Shown here piece by piece: positions 24,967-33,723 of a DNA stretch of 64,000 bases. The stretch spans positions 29,020 through 93,019 of the forward strand of contig JAEWWJ010000058.1 in assembly GCA_023396415.1 (NCBI GenBank), in the 5' to 3' direction. The position numbers were made by a program, and so were the translations under genes. Each line of letters starts with the position of its first letter. The stretch's first letter is position 1. The notes under the pieces were generated by a model, which saw nothing but the letters and a program-made list of their open reading frames with translations, had not been told where the DNA came from and ran no database searches. This stretch comes from Bacteroidota bacterium. Its GTDB lineage: Bacteria > Bacteroidota > Bacteroidia > Bacteroidales > F082.

Positions 24967-27678
24967 ATGAAACTGATATTTAACCTCCTCTATCAAAGCA
25001 GTTGGGGACAAACTGCTTTTGTTGTGGGCTCCGCAGCAGAGCTTGGAAACTGGGATTTAAATTTTGGGGTTCCTATGGAGTACATAGGTAACAACGAATG
25101 GTTGACTGAGGTGGAAGTGCCTCAGGCAACGCTCATTGAGTATAAGTATGTCGTTCGCGATGCCAATGGCTACATCACCTGGGAGGGGGGAGGTAATCGC
25201 AGCCTGCTGGGCTCAATGTACGAGCATTTTACTGTAAGAGATCGTTTCCACCCTTTGATTGATCCGGAAAGAGTGATGCTAGCCAAAGTTTTTACAGAGG
25301 TAATCATGAAGCCGGAAAAAATTTATAATCAAGAAGTTGAACCGCATTCAGAAAATAAAATCAGATTTACGCTCTTAGCGCCAAGGGTTGGTGTGGGTTA
25401 TGGAATGGCCATGATCGGAAACAATGCTGCCCTTGGCAATTGGTCGCAGCCCCAGCTGATGTCCAACAAAAAATATCCCCTCTGGGAGCTTGAAATTGAC
25501 AATCTATCAAATTTTGACACCTATATATATAAATACGTCATTGTTCGCTTGAGCGATCGGAAAATTATGACTTGGGAGGAGGGTGAAAATCGCCGGCTTC
25601 AGAGGCCCGAATCGTCCGCTGAGAATGCTTTGTTGCTCGTGAACGATGAGGATTTTCTTTATCCAGTTGGAAATTGGAAAGGAGCCGGTGTAGCTATGCC
25701 CGTTTTTTCTTTGCGTACCGACGAGAGTTTTGGTGTGGGTGAGTTCAACGATTTGAAAAAACTGGTAGATTGGTGCGCCAAAACCGGCCTTCGAATGATC
25801 CAAATTCTGCCTATCAACGAAACGGTCGCAACCCATTCATGGCTCGATTCATATCCATATAAGTCCATAACAGTGATGGCTTTACATCCCATGTACCTTC
25901 ACTTACCTGATATGGGTGAGCTGAACGACAAAAAACTGATGAAAGAGTTTTCTTGGCTCCAAAAAGACCTCAATGCTCTGCCATATGTTGACTATGTTGA
26001 AGTCACCAAAGCCAAAGCCCGATATTTTAAACTTATTTTTGATCAAAACTGGTCTTCGCTTTCTCAAACAACTGAATATCAATTATTTTTTCAAGAAAAT
26101 AAAGAATGGCTCTTGCCTTACGCAGCTTTTTGTTACCTAAGAGACCAGTTTAAAACCAGCGATTTTAGACAGTGGGGCGATTATTCGCGCTTCAATCCCG
26201 ACCAAATTGCGGCCCTCACCGACCCGGCACAGCCTTTTCACGAACATATTGCCGTTCACTTTTTCCAACAATTTCATCTCGATAAACAATTACAATCGGT
26301 TGTAAAGTACGCCCACGCTAAAGGAGTTGCACTCAAAGGTGACATTCCCATCGGCATTAGCCCCAACAGTATTGAGGCCTGGACCGAACCGGAGTTGTTT
26401 AACCTCGATGGACAAGCTGGTGCACCGCCCGATGATTTTGCCATGATGGGCCAAAACTGGGGCTTTCCAACTTATAACTGGGATGTGATGGCTAAAGATG
26501 GCTATGCTTGGTGGCGCAAAAGACTTGTGATGATGGAAAAATATTTCGACGCTTACCGCATTGATCACATCTTGGGCTTTTTCAGAATTTGGGAAATTCC
26601 TCAAAACGCTATCCATGGTTTGTTGGGGTATTTTAAACCCGGCTTGCCGCTTTCATCAAGTGAAATAGAAGATTGGGGGATTTGGTTTGATGAGGATAGG
26701 TTTGTAAAACCTTACATCAGAGGGTATTTCTTGCACGACTTTTTTGGTGAATATACCGATGAAGTAAGAAAACGTTACCTCAAAGAGATTGATGAAGACC
26801 AATACGAATTGAAGCCGGCTTATGATAGTCAACGTAAAATTTATAACCATTTTTCTCCCCAAGGATTAACCAAGGAAGTGAGTGGAAAAGATATCATCAT
26901 TCGTGATGGATTGATGAGTTTGTTGAACGAGGTGCTATTTATCAAAGATCCTTATGCAGCACAAACAGCTTACCACCCCCGTATTGCATTCCATTTTACC
27001 TATTCTTATCGCGATCTTGAAGAGTATAAGAAGAACGCTCTCAATGACTTATACATACATTTCTTTTACAAGCGACACGAAGAATTTTGGAAACAACATG
27101 CTATGGCAAAGCTTCCGGCCATTGTTGCAGCCTCGAATATGTTGGTTTGTGGCGAAGATTTAGGAATGGTTCCCGACAATGTTCCCGAAGTGATGGAAGC
27201 CCTCAACATTCTCAGCCTCGAAATACAACGGATGCCTAAAAATCCTCGTATCGAATTTGCTCACCCTGCCGAAGCTCCCTACCTCAGTGTGTGTACCACC
27301 TCAACCCATGATATGTCAACCGTTCGCGGATGGTGGGAGGAAGACCGTTATAAAACCCAACGTTTTTATCGTAATATGTTGGGCCACAATGATCAAGCTC
27401 CTTATTTTGCTGAACCCTGGGTGTGCAAAGAAATCATCAACCAGCACCTCCACTCGCCGGCTATGTGGACCATTTTCCCTTTACAAGACATCATAGCAAT
27501 GGATGGCAATTTGCGTTGGGACCAAACAGATAAGGAACGCATCAACGTGCCTAGCGATCCAGAAAACAAATGGCAATATCGCATGATTCTTACGCTTGAA
27601 GAGCTTCTTAAAGCTGATGATTTCAATCAAATCATTAAAGATTTGCTGCATCTTTCAGGCAGAGATGCTGATTATTAG
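24967..27678 (+). CDS. malQ: 4-alpha-glucanotransferase (GH77) with two CBM20-type starch-binding domains
   Basis: A 903-residue amylomaltase-type enzyme that moves alpha-1,4-glucan segments between chains, acting in maltodextrin or glycogen metabolism. Two N-terminal CBM20-like domains are visible: residues 1-105 (FVVGSAAELGNWD) and about 130-230 (MIGNNAALGNWSQP). This is the layout of plant DPE2-type and many Bacteroidota enzymes. GH77 residues include YPYKSITVMALHPMYL, nucleophile Asp in FDAYRIDHILGFF, acid/base Glu in CGEDLGMVPDNV and the Asp in TSTHDMSTVRGWW. No signal peptide is present, so it is cytosolic. The ATG at 24967 is chosen because the upstream in-frame TTG at 24937 lies on the promoter box. 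No other glycogen genes are nearby. Confidence 0.93.
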   Translation: MKLIFNLLYQSSWGQTAFVVGSAAELGNWDLNFGVPMEYIGNNEWLTEVEVPQATLIEYKYVVRDANGYITWEGGGNRSLLGSMYEHFTVRDRFHPLIDPERVMLAKVFTEVIMKPEKIYNQEVEPHSENKIRFTLLAPRVGVGYGMAMIGNNAALGNWSQPQLMSNKKYPLWELEIDNLSNFDTYIYKYVIVRLSDRKIMTWEEGENRRLQRPESSAENALLLVNDEDFLYPVGNWKGAGVAMPVFSLRTDESFGVGEFNDLKKLVDWCAKTGLRMIQILPINETVATHSWLDSYPYKSITVMALHPMYLHLPDMGELNDKKLMKEFSWLQKDLNALPYVDYVEVTKAKARYFKLIFDQNWSSLSQTTEYQLFFQENKEWLLPYAAFCYLRDQFKTSDFRQWGDYSRFNPDQIAALTDPAQPFHEHIAVHFFQQFHLDKQLQSVVKYAHAKGVALKGDIPIGISPNSIEAWTEPELFNLDGQAGAPPDDFAMMGQNWGFPTYNWDVMAKDGYAWWRKRLVMMEKYFDAYRIDHILGFFRIWEIPQNAIHGLLGYFKPGLPLSSSEIEDWGIWFDEDRFVKPYIRGYFLHDFFGEYTDEVRKRYLKEIDEDQYELKPAYDSQRKIYNHFSPQGLTKEVSGKDIIIRDGLMSLLNEVLFIKDPYAAQTAYHPRIAFHFTYSYRDLEEYKKNALNDLYIHFFYKRHEEFWKQHAMAKLPAIVAASNMLVCGEDLGMVPDNVPEVMEALNILSLEIQRMPKNPRIEFAHPAEAPYLSVCTTSTHDMSTVRGWWEEDRYKTQRFYRNMLGHNDQAPYFAEPWVCKEIINQHLHSPAMWTIFPLQDIIAMDGNLRWDQTDKERINVPSDPENKWQYRMILTLEELLKADDFNQIIKDLLHLSGRDADY

Positions 27679-27694
27679 GTGCTCTGCTTAAAAG

Positions 27695-27731
27695 CAAAAA
27701 AACCCGAAACAGGGCTGTTTCAGGTTTTTTT
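27695..27731 (+). terminator. Intrinsic terminator after malQ
   Basis: AAAAAACCcGAAACA pairs with TGTTTCaGGTTTTTT around a short loop, ending in a T-tract near 27731. Confidence 0.85.
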
Positions 27732-27779
27732 AAGGCGGGCTGCTTGCACTTTCCTCTCTGGAGGAGGATTACTAAGGAG

Positions 27780-27965
27780 TTAAAGGAAAAAGGATCGCTT
27801 ATTTATGATGGAATATAAGCGATAGTCTTGATGGTTGTTATCAAGTTCGAAAAAATACACTTTAGTGCCGTTTAAATATACCTTGGCATTAATGTCTTTG
27901 ATGGGATATTCTACCAATCCCTGCTGGCGGATTTGCTGTTGGGTGTAAGTTTGATTGATCTTCAT
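27780..27965 (-). CDS. Small protein of unknown function (61 aa)
   Basis: A 61-residue ORF with an N-terminal KINQTYTQQQIRQQG segment followed by beta-strand-like stretches (AKVYLNGTKVYFFELD, YRLYSI). It begins 3 bases after the upstream zinc-ribbon ORF, which suggests a two-gene transcript. No motif is recognised. Coding is supported by the tight spacing and by ordinary codon and residue composition, but the size leaves doubt. Confidence 0.5.
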   Translation of the reverse strand: MKINQTYTQQQIRQQGLVEYPIKDINAKVYLNGTKVYFFELDNNHQDYRLYSIINKRSFFL

Positions 27966-27968
27966 TGT

Positions 27969-28151
27969 TTATTTCATTTTAATGATAAAACCATCTTTTG
28001 TACAAATCGGACAAACAGCATCTTTTACCACTGAAATATAACCGCAACGGTTGCATTTAAAGTACTTGTGGTAATTTTGAACTTTGCGTTTCTCCGAGGA
28101 TGTAAGTTTCACACTAAACATTTTTTGTTTTCTTTTCTCGCCATATTTCAA
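27969..28151 (-). CDS. Small zinc-ribbon protein (60 aa)
   Basis: A 60-residue basic protein. The C-terminal half has CNRCGYISVVKDAVCPICTKDG, that is CxxCG then CPxC, a compact zinc ribbon. The N-terminus is Lys-rich, which could help it bind nucleic acid or protein. An internal ATG (residue 11) is an alternative start. The 61-residue ORF follows immediately. The function is unknown, but the paired cysteines make a real gene likely. Confidence 0.6.
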   Translation of the reverse strand: MKYGEKRKQKMFSVKLTSSEKRKVQNYHKYFKCNRCGYISVVKDAVCPICTKDGFIIKMK

Positions 28152-28373
28152 TTTATGTGCCGCTTTTACACCTGACGAAATAATATTTTATAAAGTACAA
28201 GTAATCAGTTAGATAAAAATAAATAAAAAAAATACCACTGCTGTTAATCTAAAAATTTGACGTATCTCTTATCCGTATAAGGATAGTATCTGATTAAAAT
28301 TCTCCGCTTTCGTAGAATTTTCTGCATTGATTTTTTGTAGGTCTTTGGGTTTAAGGCGTGCGGTTGCTTTCAG

Positions 28374-28381
28374 TACCTTTG
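28374..28381 (+). promoter_or_regulatory. Promoter -7 box of deoC
   Basis: TACCTTTG matches TAnnTTTG, 18 bases before the ATG at 28400. An in-frame TTG-type start at 28358 lies upstream of this box and is therefore unlikely. An inverted repeat TATCC-GTATAA-GGATA sits near 28269-28284, upstream. Confidence 0.55.
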
Positions 28382-28399
28382 CAAATAAATTTCACTCAT

Positions 28400-29239
28400 A
28401 TGAACTTCTCTCCTTATCATCAAGATGCCGATACGCTTTCCGAGCGGATACAATGGATTACAAATAAACCAATTACTGATGTTGACTTAAAAGCAGCCTA
28501 TCGTACAATTTTTAATTGTATTGACCTGACAACTTTGGAGGGATCAGATAACACACAAAAAATCAATCAGTTGTGTGCAAAGGCTTTAGATTTTGGCCAA
28601 GACAATAGAACTGGAGCTGTAGCTGCTGTTTGTGTCTATATGCCTTTTGTACGTCAGGCCAAATTCCTGCTGCAAGGCTCTGGAGTTGAGGTGGCTACGG
28701 TTGCATGTGCTTTTCCTTCCGGTCAATTGCCCCTACATTTGAAGTTGGCCGAAGTGGCTTGGGTTGCCGAGGAAGGTGCCGATGAAATTGATATGGTGAT
28801 TTCGCGCGGGAAAATGTTGGAGGGCGATTATGATGCTGTATTGCAAGAAATCCAAGCTGTTAAGGCTGCCTGTGGAAAGGCAAGATTAAAGGTTATTCTT
28901 GAAACCGGTGAACTGAAATCTATTGAATTGATTCGGAAAGCCTCTGAGCTCGCACTTTTGGGAGGGGCCGATTTTTTGAAAACATCTACCGGAAAAGTTA
29001 ATCCTGCAGCAACACCGGAAGCTGTAGTTATCATGCTCGATTCCATCAAAGAATTTTACTTGCAAACAGGAAAACAAGTGGGTTTAAAACCTGCCGGAGG
29101 TATTGCAGAACCCGAAGATGCTTTGGTGTATTACAAATTAGTTGCGGAAATTGTAGGCGAACATTGGTTGTCGAATAGGTGGTTTCGCATTGGCGCCAGC
29201 CGATTGGCCGATAAGCTGCAAGCCCTTTTATTGACTTGA
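28400..29239 (+). CDS. deoC: Deoxyribose-phosphate aldolase
   Basis: Class I aldolase that splits 2-deoxyribose 5-phosphate into glyceraldehyde 3-phosphate and acetaldehyde during nucleoside breakdown. At 279 residues it resembles the longer E. coli-type enzymes. The start of the barrel is VAAVCVYMPFV. EIDMVISRGKML, KVILETGEL, the Schiff-base Lys in FLKTSTGKVNPAAT and the second Lys in GLKPAGGIAEPEDA are all present. The start was set by the promoter box. No other deo genes lie next to it. Confidence 0.94.
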   Translation: MNFSPYHQDADTLSERIQWITNKPITDVDLKAAYRTIFNCIDLTTLEGSDNTQKINQLCAKALDFGQDNRTGAVAAVCVYMPFVRQAKFLLQGSGVEVATVACAFPSGQLPLHLKLAEVAWVAEEGADEIDMVISRGKMLEGDYDAVLQEIQAVKAACGKARLKVILETGELKSIELIRKASELALLGGADFLKTSTGKVNPAATPEAVVIMLDSIKEFYLQTGKQVGLKPAGGIAEPEDALVYYKLVAEIVGEHWLSNRWFRIGASRLADKLQALLLT

Positions 29240-29252
29240 TTTAACATTTCAT

Positions 29253-29285
29253 TTGCACGACTTTGAACCAACTTGACTAACTTTG
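29253..29285 (+). promoter_or_regulatory. Promoter of the T9SS-targeted thioredoxin-like gene
   Basis: TTG at 29253-29255, a 22-base spacer and TAACTTTG at 29278-29285 match the Bacteroidota pattern. This supports the ATG at 29315 as start. Confidence 0.65.
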
Positions 29286-29314
29286 TGAAAATTTCACAAC
29301 TAACTTTAGCTCTC

Positions 29315-30112
29315 ATGATGAATAAATACACGCTTACTTTTTTGATTTCACTCTTTTTTTCGGCTGCGGCCCTGTCTCAAACCCCACACACTACTGCTCC
29401 CGACTTCAGTGTGAAAACCCTCAAAGGCGACATCATCCAGTTGTATCCACTTCTATCTGAAAATAAAATTGTGGTTATTGACTTTTTTTCAACCTCTTGC
29501 GGGCCATGCCAAACCTTTGCATACGATTTTGAAATGGCTTATCAAAACTTTGGCGCTAACAGCGGTAATGTTTTCTTTCTAGCAATCAATTATAATGGCA
29601 CCAATGCTGATGTGATTTATTTTGATTCGGTTTTTAACATCACCCTGCCAAGTGCCAGCGGACTTGACGGAGGCGGAAATGTTGCTTTTGATACCTATCA
29701 AGTGGCATCGTATCCGACTGTTGTTGTCATACAACCAGACAAGACTATTGTTTCTCAGCGTGTTTGGGAACCTACAACCGCAAACATCACTGAGGTTGTA
29801 CTAAGCGCAGGCGGAACGCTCGTAGGACAAGAGGAACAAATTTTATCTTATCAAAACGGCTTAGTTCTTTATCCCAATCCTGCTCAAAACGAAGCGGTTA
29901 TATCATTAGATTTAAAACAAGACGAAGTCATTACACTCACGGTAAGAAATGTTTTTGGACAATCTGTTCAAAAGATATCAACATCGGAAATGATGTCAAA
30001 AGGTTTGCATACCAAAAGAATAAGTGTTCAAAATCTTCCTTCGGGAATTTATTTTGTGGAAGCTGAATCATCTAATCATATTAAGGTTCAACGTTTTATG
30101 ATTCAAAAGTAG
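29315..30112 (+). CDS. Thioredoxin-like protein with type IX secretion C-terminal domain
   Basis: A 265-residue exported protein. A signal peptide (to about residue 21, LSQ) leads into a TlpA-like thioredoxin fold: VVIDFFSTSCGPCQTFAYDFE, with active-site CGPC at about residues 62-65. SYPTVVVIQPD, the cis-Pro strand, follows. From about residue 187, LVLYPNPAQNEAVI, VRNVFGQSVQ and LPSGIYFVEAESSN...QRFMIQK form a type A T9SS sorting domain, which is cleaved on export to the cell surface or medium. It would be an extracellular or surface disulfide-active protein. Some relatives lack catalytic activity, so the redox role is inferred from the intact CxxC. Confidence 0.9.
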   Translation: MMNKYTLTFLISLFFSAAALSQTPHTTAPDFSVKTLKGDIIQLYPLLSENKIVVIDFFSTSCGPCQTFAYDFEMAYQNFGANSGNVFFLAINYNGTNADVIYFDSVFNITLPSASGLDGGGNVAFDTYQVASYPTVVVIQPDKTIVSQRVWEPTTANITEVVLSAGGTLVGQEEQILSYQNGLVLYPNPAQNEAVISLDLKQDEVITLTVRNVFGQSVQKISTSEMMSKGLHTKRISVQNLPSGIYFVEAESSNHIKVQRFMIQK

Positions 30113-30125
30113 ATAAATATAATTG

Positions 30126-30524
30126 ATGATGAAACGGTGGTTGTATCTTTCGTTTTTTATGCTTCTCGGTTTCACGGCCTGTGTTCCGGATGACGGGAGT
30201 ATTCCTGATGAAACCGATCCTGCTATGGCTTTTGTGGGAAATTGGTCAGTAAGCGACAACGCGCTGAAACTCAATTACGAAGTTCAGATCACTAAAAACC
30301 CACAAAATTCAACCGAAATTCTATTGAATAATTTTGCAGGTTCAGGAGATAGGGCCGTTGGCTTGGTGACCGGAAAGACTGTTACTTTGTTCAGTCAAAC
30401 ACTTGGAAATGGTTGGAGAGTTTCGGGAAGAGGGCAGTACAAATCATCATCGAGACTTGAGTTTCAGTATAGCCTTAGTATTGGTGGCGACGAAGAGCAG
30501 AGAGCTGCAATTTTTGACAAATAG
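30126..30524 (+). CDS. Small lipoprotein of unknown function
   Basis: A 132-residue lipoprotein. The signal runs to MLLGFTAC, a clear lipobox, followed by an acidic PDDGSIPDETDP linker. The body has FVGNWSVSD, like the start of lipocalin-like small lipoproteins, and alternating beta strands with GSGDRAVGLVTGKTVTLF. It ends 31 bases before the convergent DUF4296 gene. It starts 13 bases after the T9SS protein, so the two may share a transcript. The ATG at 30126 is used in place of a TTG one codon upstream. No function assigned. Confidence 0.72.
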   Translation: MMKRWLYLSFFMLLGFTACVPDDGSIPDETDPAMAFVGNWSVSDNALKLNYEVQITKNPQNSTEILLNNFAGSGDRAVGLVTGKTVTLFSQTLGNGWRVSGRGQYKSSSRLEFQYSLSIGGDEEQRAAIFDK

Positions 30525-30555
30525 TTTTCTCAGATTTTACAATAGATCAAACTAT

Positions 30556-30942
30556 TCAATCAGGTTGATTTTCAAGCTTTAGGCTGTCTTGTTCGCGTTT
30601 TAATGAAACGATAACACTGTCGTAAATGCGCTCTAAGTTTTTGGGATTACGATTATAAAAAAATAAATTCTCTTCGAGAATTGCAGGAGTCAAACCATTT
30701 TGCTTAAACACAAGATCAAAATAAAGGTCTTTCTGATCATCTGAATTTTTTCCCAAATTGCGTTGAAAACTTAATGAAGCTTCGGCCAATTGCACGTCTT
30801 TTAACAAGCGAATCATTTGAGCTTCGGTCAATCTCACCGGTGTTGACTCTTTTTTCACCTCGTTTTTGCAGGCTGCTACAAACATAATCAAGAATAAAAA
30901 TCCAACTGTGACAATTTTAAAGTGGTGCTGAGAAGTTTTCAT
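30556..30942 (-). CDS. DUF4296-domain lipoprotein
   Basis: A 128-residue lipoprotein (lipobox MFVAAC) matching DUF4296. It has the family's short helical core: MIRLLKDVQLAEAS near residue 43 and LYFDLVFKQNGLTPAILEENLFFYNRNPKNLERIYDSVI to about 113. DUF4296 proteins are common small lipoproteins of Bacteroidota with no known function. It lies downstream of recQ on the same strand, but a hairpin lies between them. Confidence 0.85.
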   Translation of the reverse strand: MKTSQHHFKIVTVGFLFLIMFVAACKNEVKKESTPVRLTEAQMIRLLKDVQLAEASLSFQRNLGKNSDDQKDLYFDLVFKQNGLTPAILEENLFFYNRNPKNLERIYDSVIVSLKREQDSLKLENQPD

Positions 30943-30966
30943 TCAATTTTTTTTAATAAAGAAAAG

Positions 30967-30997
30967 AAGCCTGTCTTGGTGAGAGAGCAGGCTTTTT
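30967..30997. terminator. Hairpin between recQ and the DUF4296 gene
   Basis: AAGCCTG (30967-30973) pairs with CAGGCTT (30988-30994). A T-run follows on the plus strand and CTTCTTTTC on the minus strand. It is probably the recQ terminator. Confidence 0.6.
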
Positions 30998-31016
30998 AAG
31001 TGGCGTTTAAATGGCA

Positions 31017-33221
31017 TTAATTTCCAATTTCCGACATAAATTTAATGCGCATCAGCCTGATTTCCTCTTCCGTGTATTCCGATTCACCTAATGTTTTCAG
31101 GGCATGTTCCACAGAATCGCTTTCGGCGTCGTTAAAATATTCGTAAATATCTTCTTGGTGGTATTCATCCACAAATTCATTGATGTAATAATTGATGTCA
31201 ATGCGGGTTCCGCTGGCAACGATGCTTTCAATTTCGGTGAGCAACTCATCGTAAGATAAATTTTTTGCGTAAGCAATATCTTCGAGAGGCAGCTTTCGGT
31301 CAATGTTTTGAATGATGTAAACCTTTAATCCTGATTTGTTTACAACCGATTTCACCACCATATCATTTGGACGGATGATTTCATTTTCCTCAACGTATTG
31401 ACGAATTAGCTTTAAAAACGGCTCGCCATATTTACCGGCTTTTCCTGTTCCAACACCTACAATTTGAGTCAATTCATCAGAGGTGATGGGATATTGGATG
31501 GCCATGTCCTCGAGTGAGGGATCTTGGAAAATGACAAATGGTGGAAGATTTTCTTTTTTGGAAATGGCTTTGCGCAAGTCTTTGAGCATCGCGAAAAGCG
31601 TAGTGTCAGTTCCGCTGCCTTTCGGACCTGTAGCTTTGGCGTTTTCAAAGTCTTCATCATCAGGATTTTCGTAGTCATGATCTTTGGTTAGCATGATAGG
31701 TTGAGGATTTTTAATAAAATCCTTCCCCTCTTTTGTAACCTTCAGAATGCCATAATTTTCGATATCTTTTACTAACAAACGGTGTATGAGTGCCTGTCGG
31801 ATAACCGCTTGCCAAAAACGTTCGTCTTCATCTTCCCCTGCACCAAAAAACTCATTGGTTTCGTGCTTGGCATTTTTGATGTCTCCGGATTTCTTTCCGG
31901 CAAGCAATTCGCTGATATGCTTTAGTTTAAACAATTGCTTTACACTCAAAACGGCTTCGAGAACCATCTTTACTTCTTCTTGTCCATCAAATTTTACTTT
32001 AGGATTTAAACAATTGTCGCAAGCCCCGCAATTGTCTTTTTCGTAGATTTCACCAAAATAGTGTAGAAGCAATTTATGTCTGCAAACAGCTGATTCAGCA
32101 TATGTTACGGTTTCATTAAGCAACTCTTTGGCAATTTCCTGTTCAGCCACGTGCTTGTCTTTCATAAACTTCTCGAGCTTCTGTATGTCTTCATAATTGT
32201 AAAAAGCCACACAGTTTCCTTCGCCATCATCGCGGCCGGCACGACCGGTTTCTTGATAATAACCCTCGAGACTTTTAGGAATGTCATGATGTATCACAAA
32301 GCGGATGTCGGGCTTGTCAATTCCCATTCCAAACGCAATGGTGGCCACAATTACTTCGGCTTCTTCCATCAGAAATTTATCCTGGTTCATTCGTCTTGTC
32401 GAACCATCTAAACCCGCATGATAAGGTAGGGCTCTTATGCCATTAACAACCAGTGTTTCAGCTATTTCCTCTACCTTTTTGCGACTTAAACAGTACACAA
32501 TGCCCGATTTTCCGGGATTGTTTTTGATGTATTTGATGATGTCTTTGCTTACATCGGAGGTTTTTGGACGTACCTCATAATACAAATTGGGTCTGTCGAA
32601 TGACGATTTGAAAATCTTAGCGTTCGGTATTTCCAGATTTTTTAAAATGTCTTGTTGCACCTTTACAGTAGCCGTAGCTGTGAGTGCAATTACAGGCAGA
32701 TTTTTATCAATGGAATTCATTATGGGCCGCAATCGCCGGTATTCCGGACGGAAATCGTGTCCCCATTCCGAGATGCAGTGCGCCTCATCTATAGCAAAAA
32801 ACGAAATCTTTAATGATTTAAGAAACTCAACCGTTTCGTCTTTTGTCAACGATTCGGGGGCTACATATAGCAATTTTGTTTTCTTAGCAATCAGATCTTC
32901 ACGCACTTGCAATAACTCAGCTCGCGAAAGCGATGAGTTCATCACATGTGCAATTCCAACGTCAGTTCCAAAATTACGGATAGCATCCACTTGGTTTTTC
33001 ATTAACGCGATCAAAGGCGATACAATGATTGCCGTGCCTTCGTTCATTAAGGCAGGCAGTTGGTAGCACAATGATTTGCCTCCTCCGGTTGGCATCACCA
33101 CAAAAGTGTCGTTTTTATCCAAGACACTCTTTATGATTGGCTCCTGATTTCCTTTGAACTGATCAAAGCCAAATATTTTCTTCAGCAACTCGTGCAGACC
33201 ATATTCATCCTTTTTGGCCAT
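31017..33221 (-). CDS. recQ: ATP-dependent DNA helicase RecQ
   Basis: A 734-residue 3'-to-5' helicase for recombination and fork repair. Helicase motifs: Walker A MPTGGGKSLCYQLPA (about residues 43-57), DEAH box in FAIDEAHCISEWGHDFRPEY (about 139-158), TATATVKVQQD, and motif VI QETGRAGRDDG. The RQC zinc ligands are in CRHKLLLHYFGE and CGACDNC. A winged-helix segment follows, then an HRDC domain (TLFAMLKDLRKAISKKENLPPF). A further C-terminal HTH-like tail extends beyond residue 640. Length and order match Bacteroidota RecQ. A promoter box lies upstream, and the IS110 element begins about 480 bases beyond the start. Confidence 0.95.
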   Translation of the reverse strand: MAKKDEYGLHELLKKIFGFDQFKGNQEPIIKSVLDKNDTFVVMPTGGGKSLCYQLPALMNEGTAIIVSPLIALMKNQVDAIRNFGTDVGIAHVMNSSLSRAELLQVREDLIAKKTKLLYVAPESLTKDETVEFLKSLKISFFAIDEAHCISEWGHDFRPEYRRLRPIMNSIDKNLPVIALTATATVKVQQDILKNLEIPNAKIFKSSFDRPNLYYEVRPKTSDVSKDIIKYIKNNPGKSGIVYCLSRKKVEEIAETLVVNGIRALPYHAGLDGSTRRMNQDKFLMEEAEVIVATIAFGMGIDKPDIRFVIHHDIPKSLEGYYQETGRAGRDDGEGNCVAFYNYEDIQKLEKFMKDKHVAEQEIAKELLNETVTYAESAVCRHKLLLHYFGEIYEKDNCGACDNCLNPKVKFDGQEEVKMVLEAVLSVKQLFKLKHISELLAGKKSGDIKNAKHETNEFFGAGEDEDERFWQAVIRQALIHRLLVKDIENYGILKVTKEGKDFIKNPQPIMLTKDHDYENPDDEDFENAKATGPKGSGTDTTLFAMLKDLRKAISKKENLPPFVIFQDPSLEDMAIQYPITSDELTQIVGVGTGKAGKYGEPFLKLIRQYVEENEIIRPNDMVVKSVVNKSGLKVYIIQNIDRKLPLEDIAYAKNLSYDELLTEIESIVASGTRIDINYYINEFVDEYHQEDIYEYFNDAESDSVEHALKTLGESEYTEEEIRLMRIKFMSEIGN

Positions 33222-33704
33222 TTTTTTCCTCAGTTTTAACAGTGTATTTTTAACAGTTATACGATTTTGGATGTATTAACTACATTCTCCTTTGCCCAAA
33301 TCGTCTGTTAGACAAATATAAGGAATAAAAAGTTCGTGCAAGAAACTATTTTTTTGTTTTTTTTTTGCTTGATACCGAAAAAATAACTGAGGATGTGTAT
33401 AAGTTCCATCTAATCAGATGTTATCATTAGAGAAAGCAGGTGTTTTGGTGTTCAAAATGAGGGCTTGAGCGAATAAAAACGCCCTGAAATGTTTTCCGTA
33501 ATCGTTGCCAAAAAGAAAAGCTGTTTCATCTGTATATAAATTTGTTAATTGTTTAATAATCAATAATTAAAGTTAAGAGAGTAAATTTTCATCTAGGTGC
33601 TCCGGCAAAGATTTCTCCAAGCTTGGCTACAACAATGGGTGCTTAACTTTTTTGGATGTCAATTTCATGTGCGGGATAGCATTTAAGCTTGCCCAGTAAA
33701 AAAA
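33222..33704. other. Intergenic stretch between recQ and IS110; no gene seen
   Basis: An AT-rich stretch of about 480 bases. It contains the recQ promoter, a long T-tract near 33350-33366 and several stops in all frames. Short translations around 33430-33540 do not form a plausible protein. No RNA structure stood out by eye. Confidence 0.5.
33313..33341 (-). promoter_or_regulatory. Promoter of recQ
   Basis: On the minus strand TATATTTG (33320-33313) is the -7 box and TTG (33341-33339) lies 18 bases upstream. The leader is about 85 nt. Confidence 0.6.
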
Positions 33705-33723
33705 CGACCTTTTATGATTACCA

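Noticed and set aside
17912..27678. A complete polysaccharide utilization locus
   Set aside because: No SusC/SusD pair, endo-glycosidase or hybrid sensor lies with the mannosidases, and malQ faces the other way.
33222..33704. A possible gene or decayed transposase in the gap before IS110
   Set aside because: Several short open stretches exist on the minus strand, but all are broken by stops and none shows a protein motif or a convincing start.
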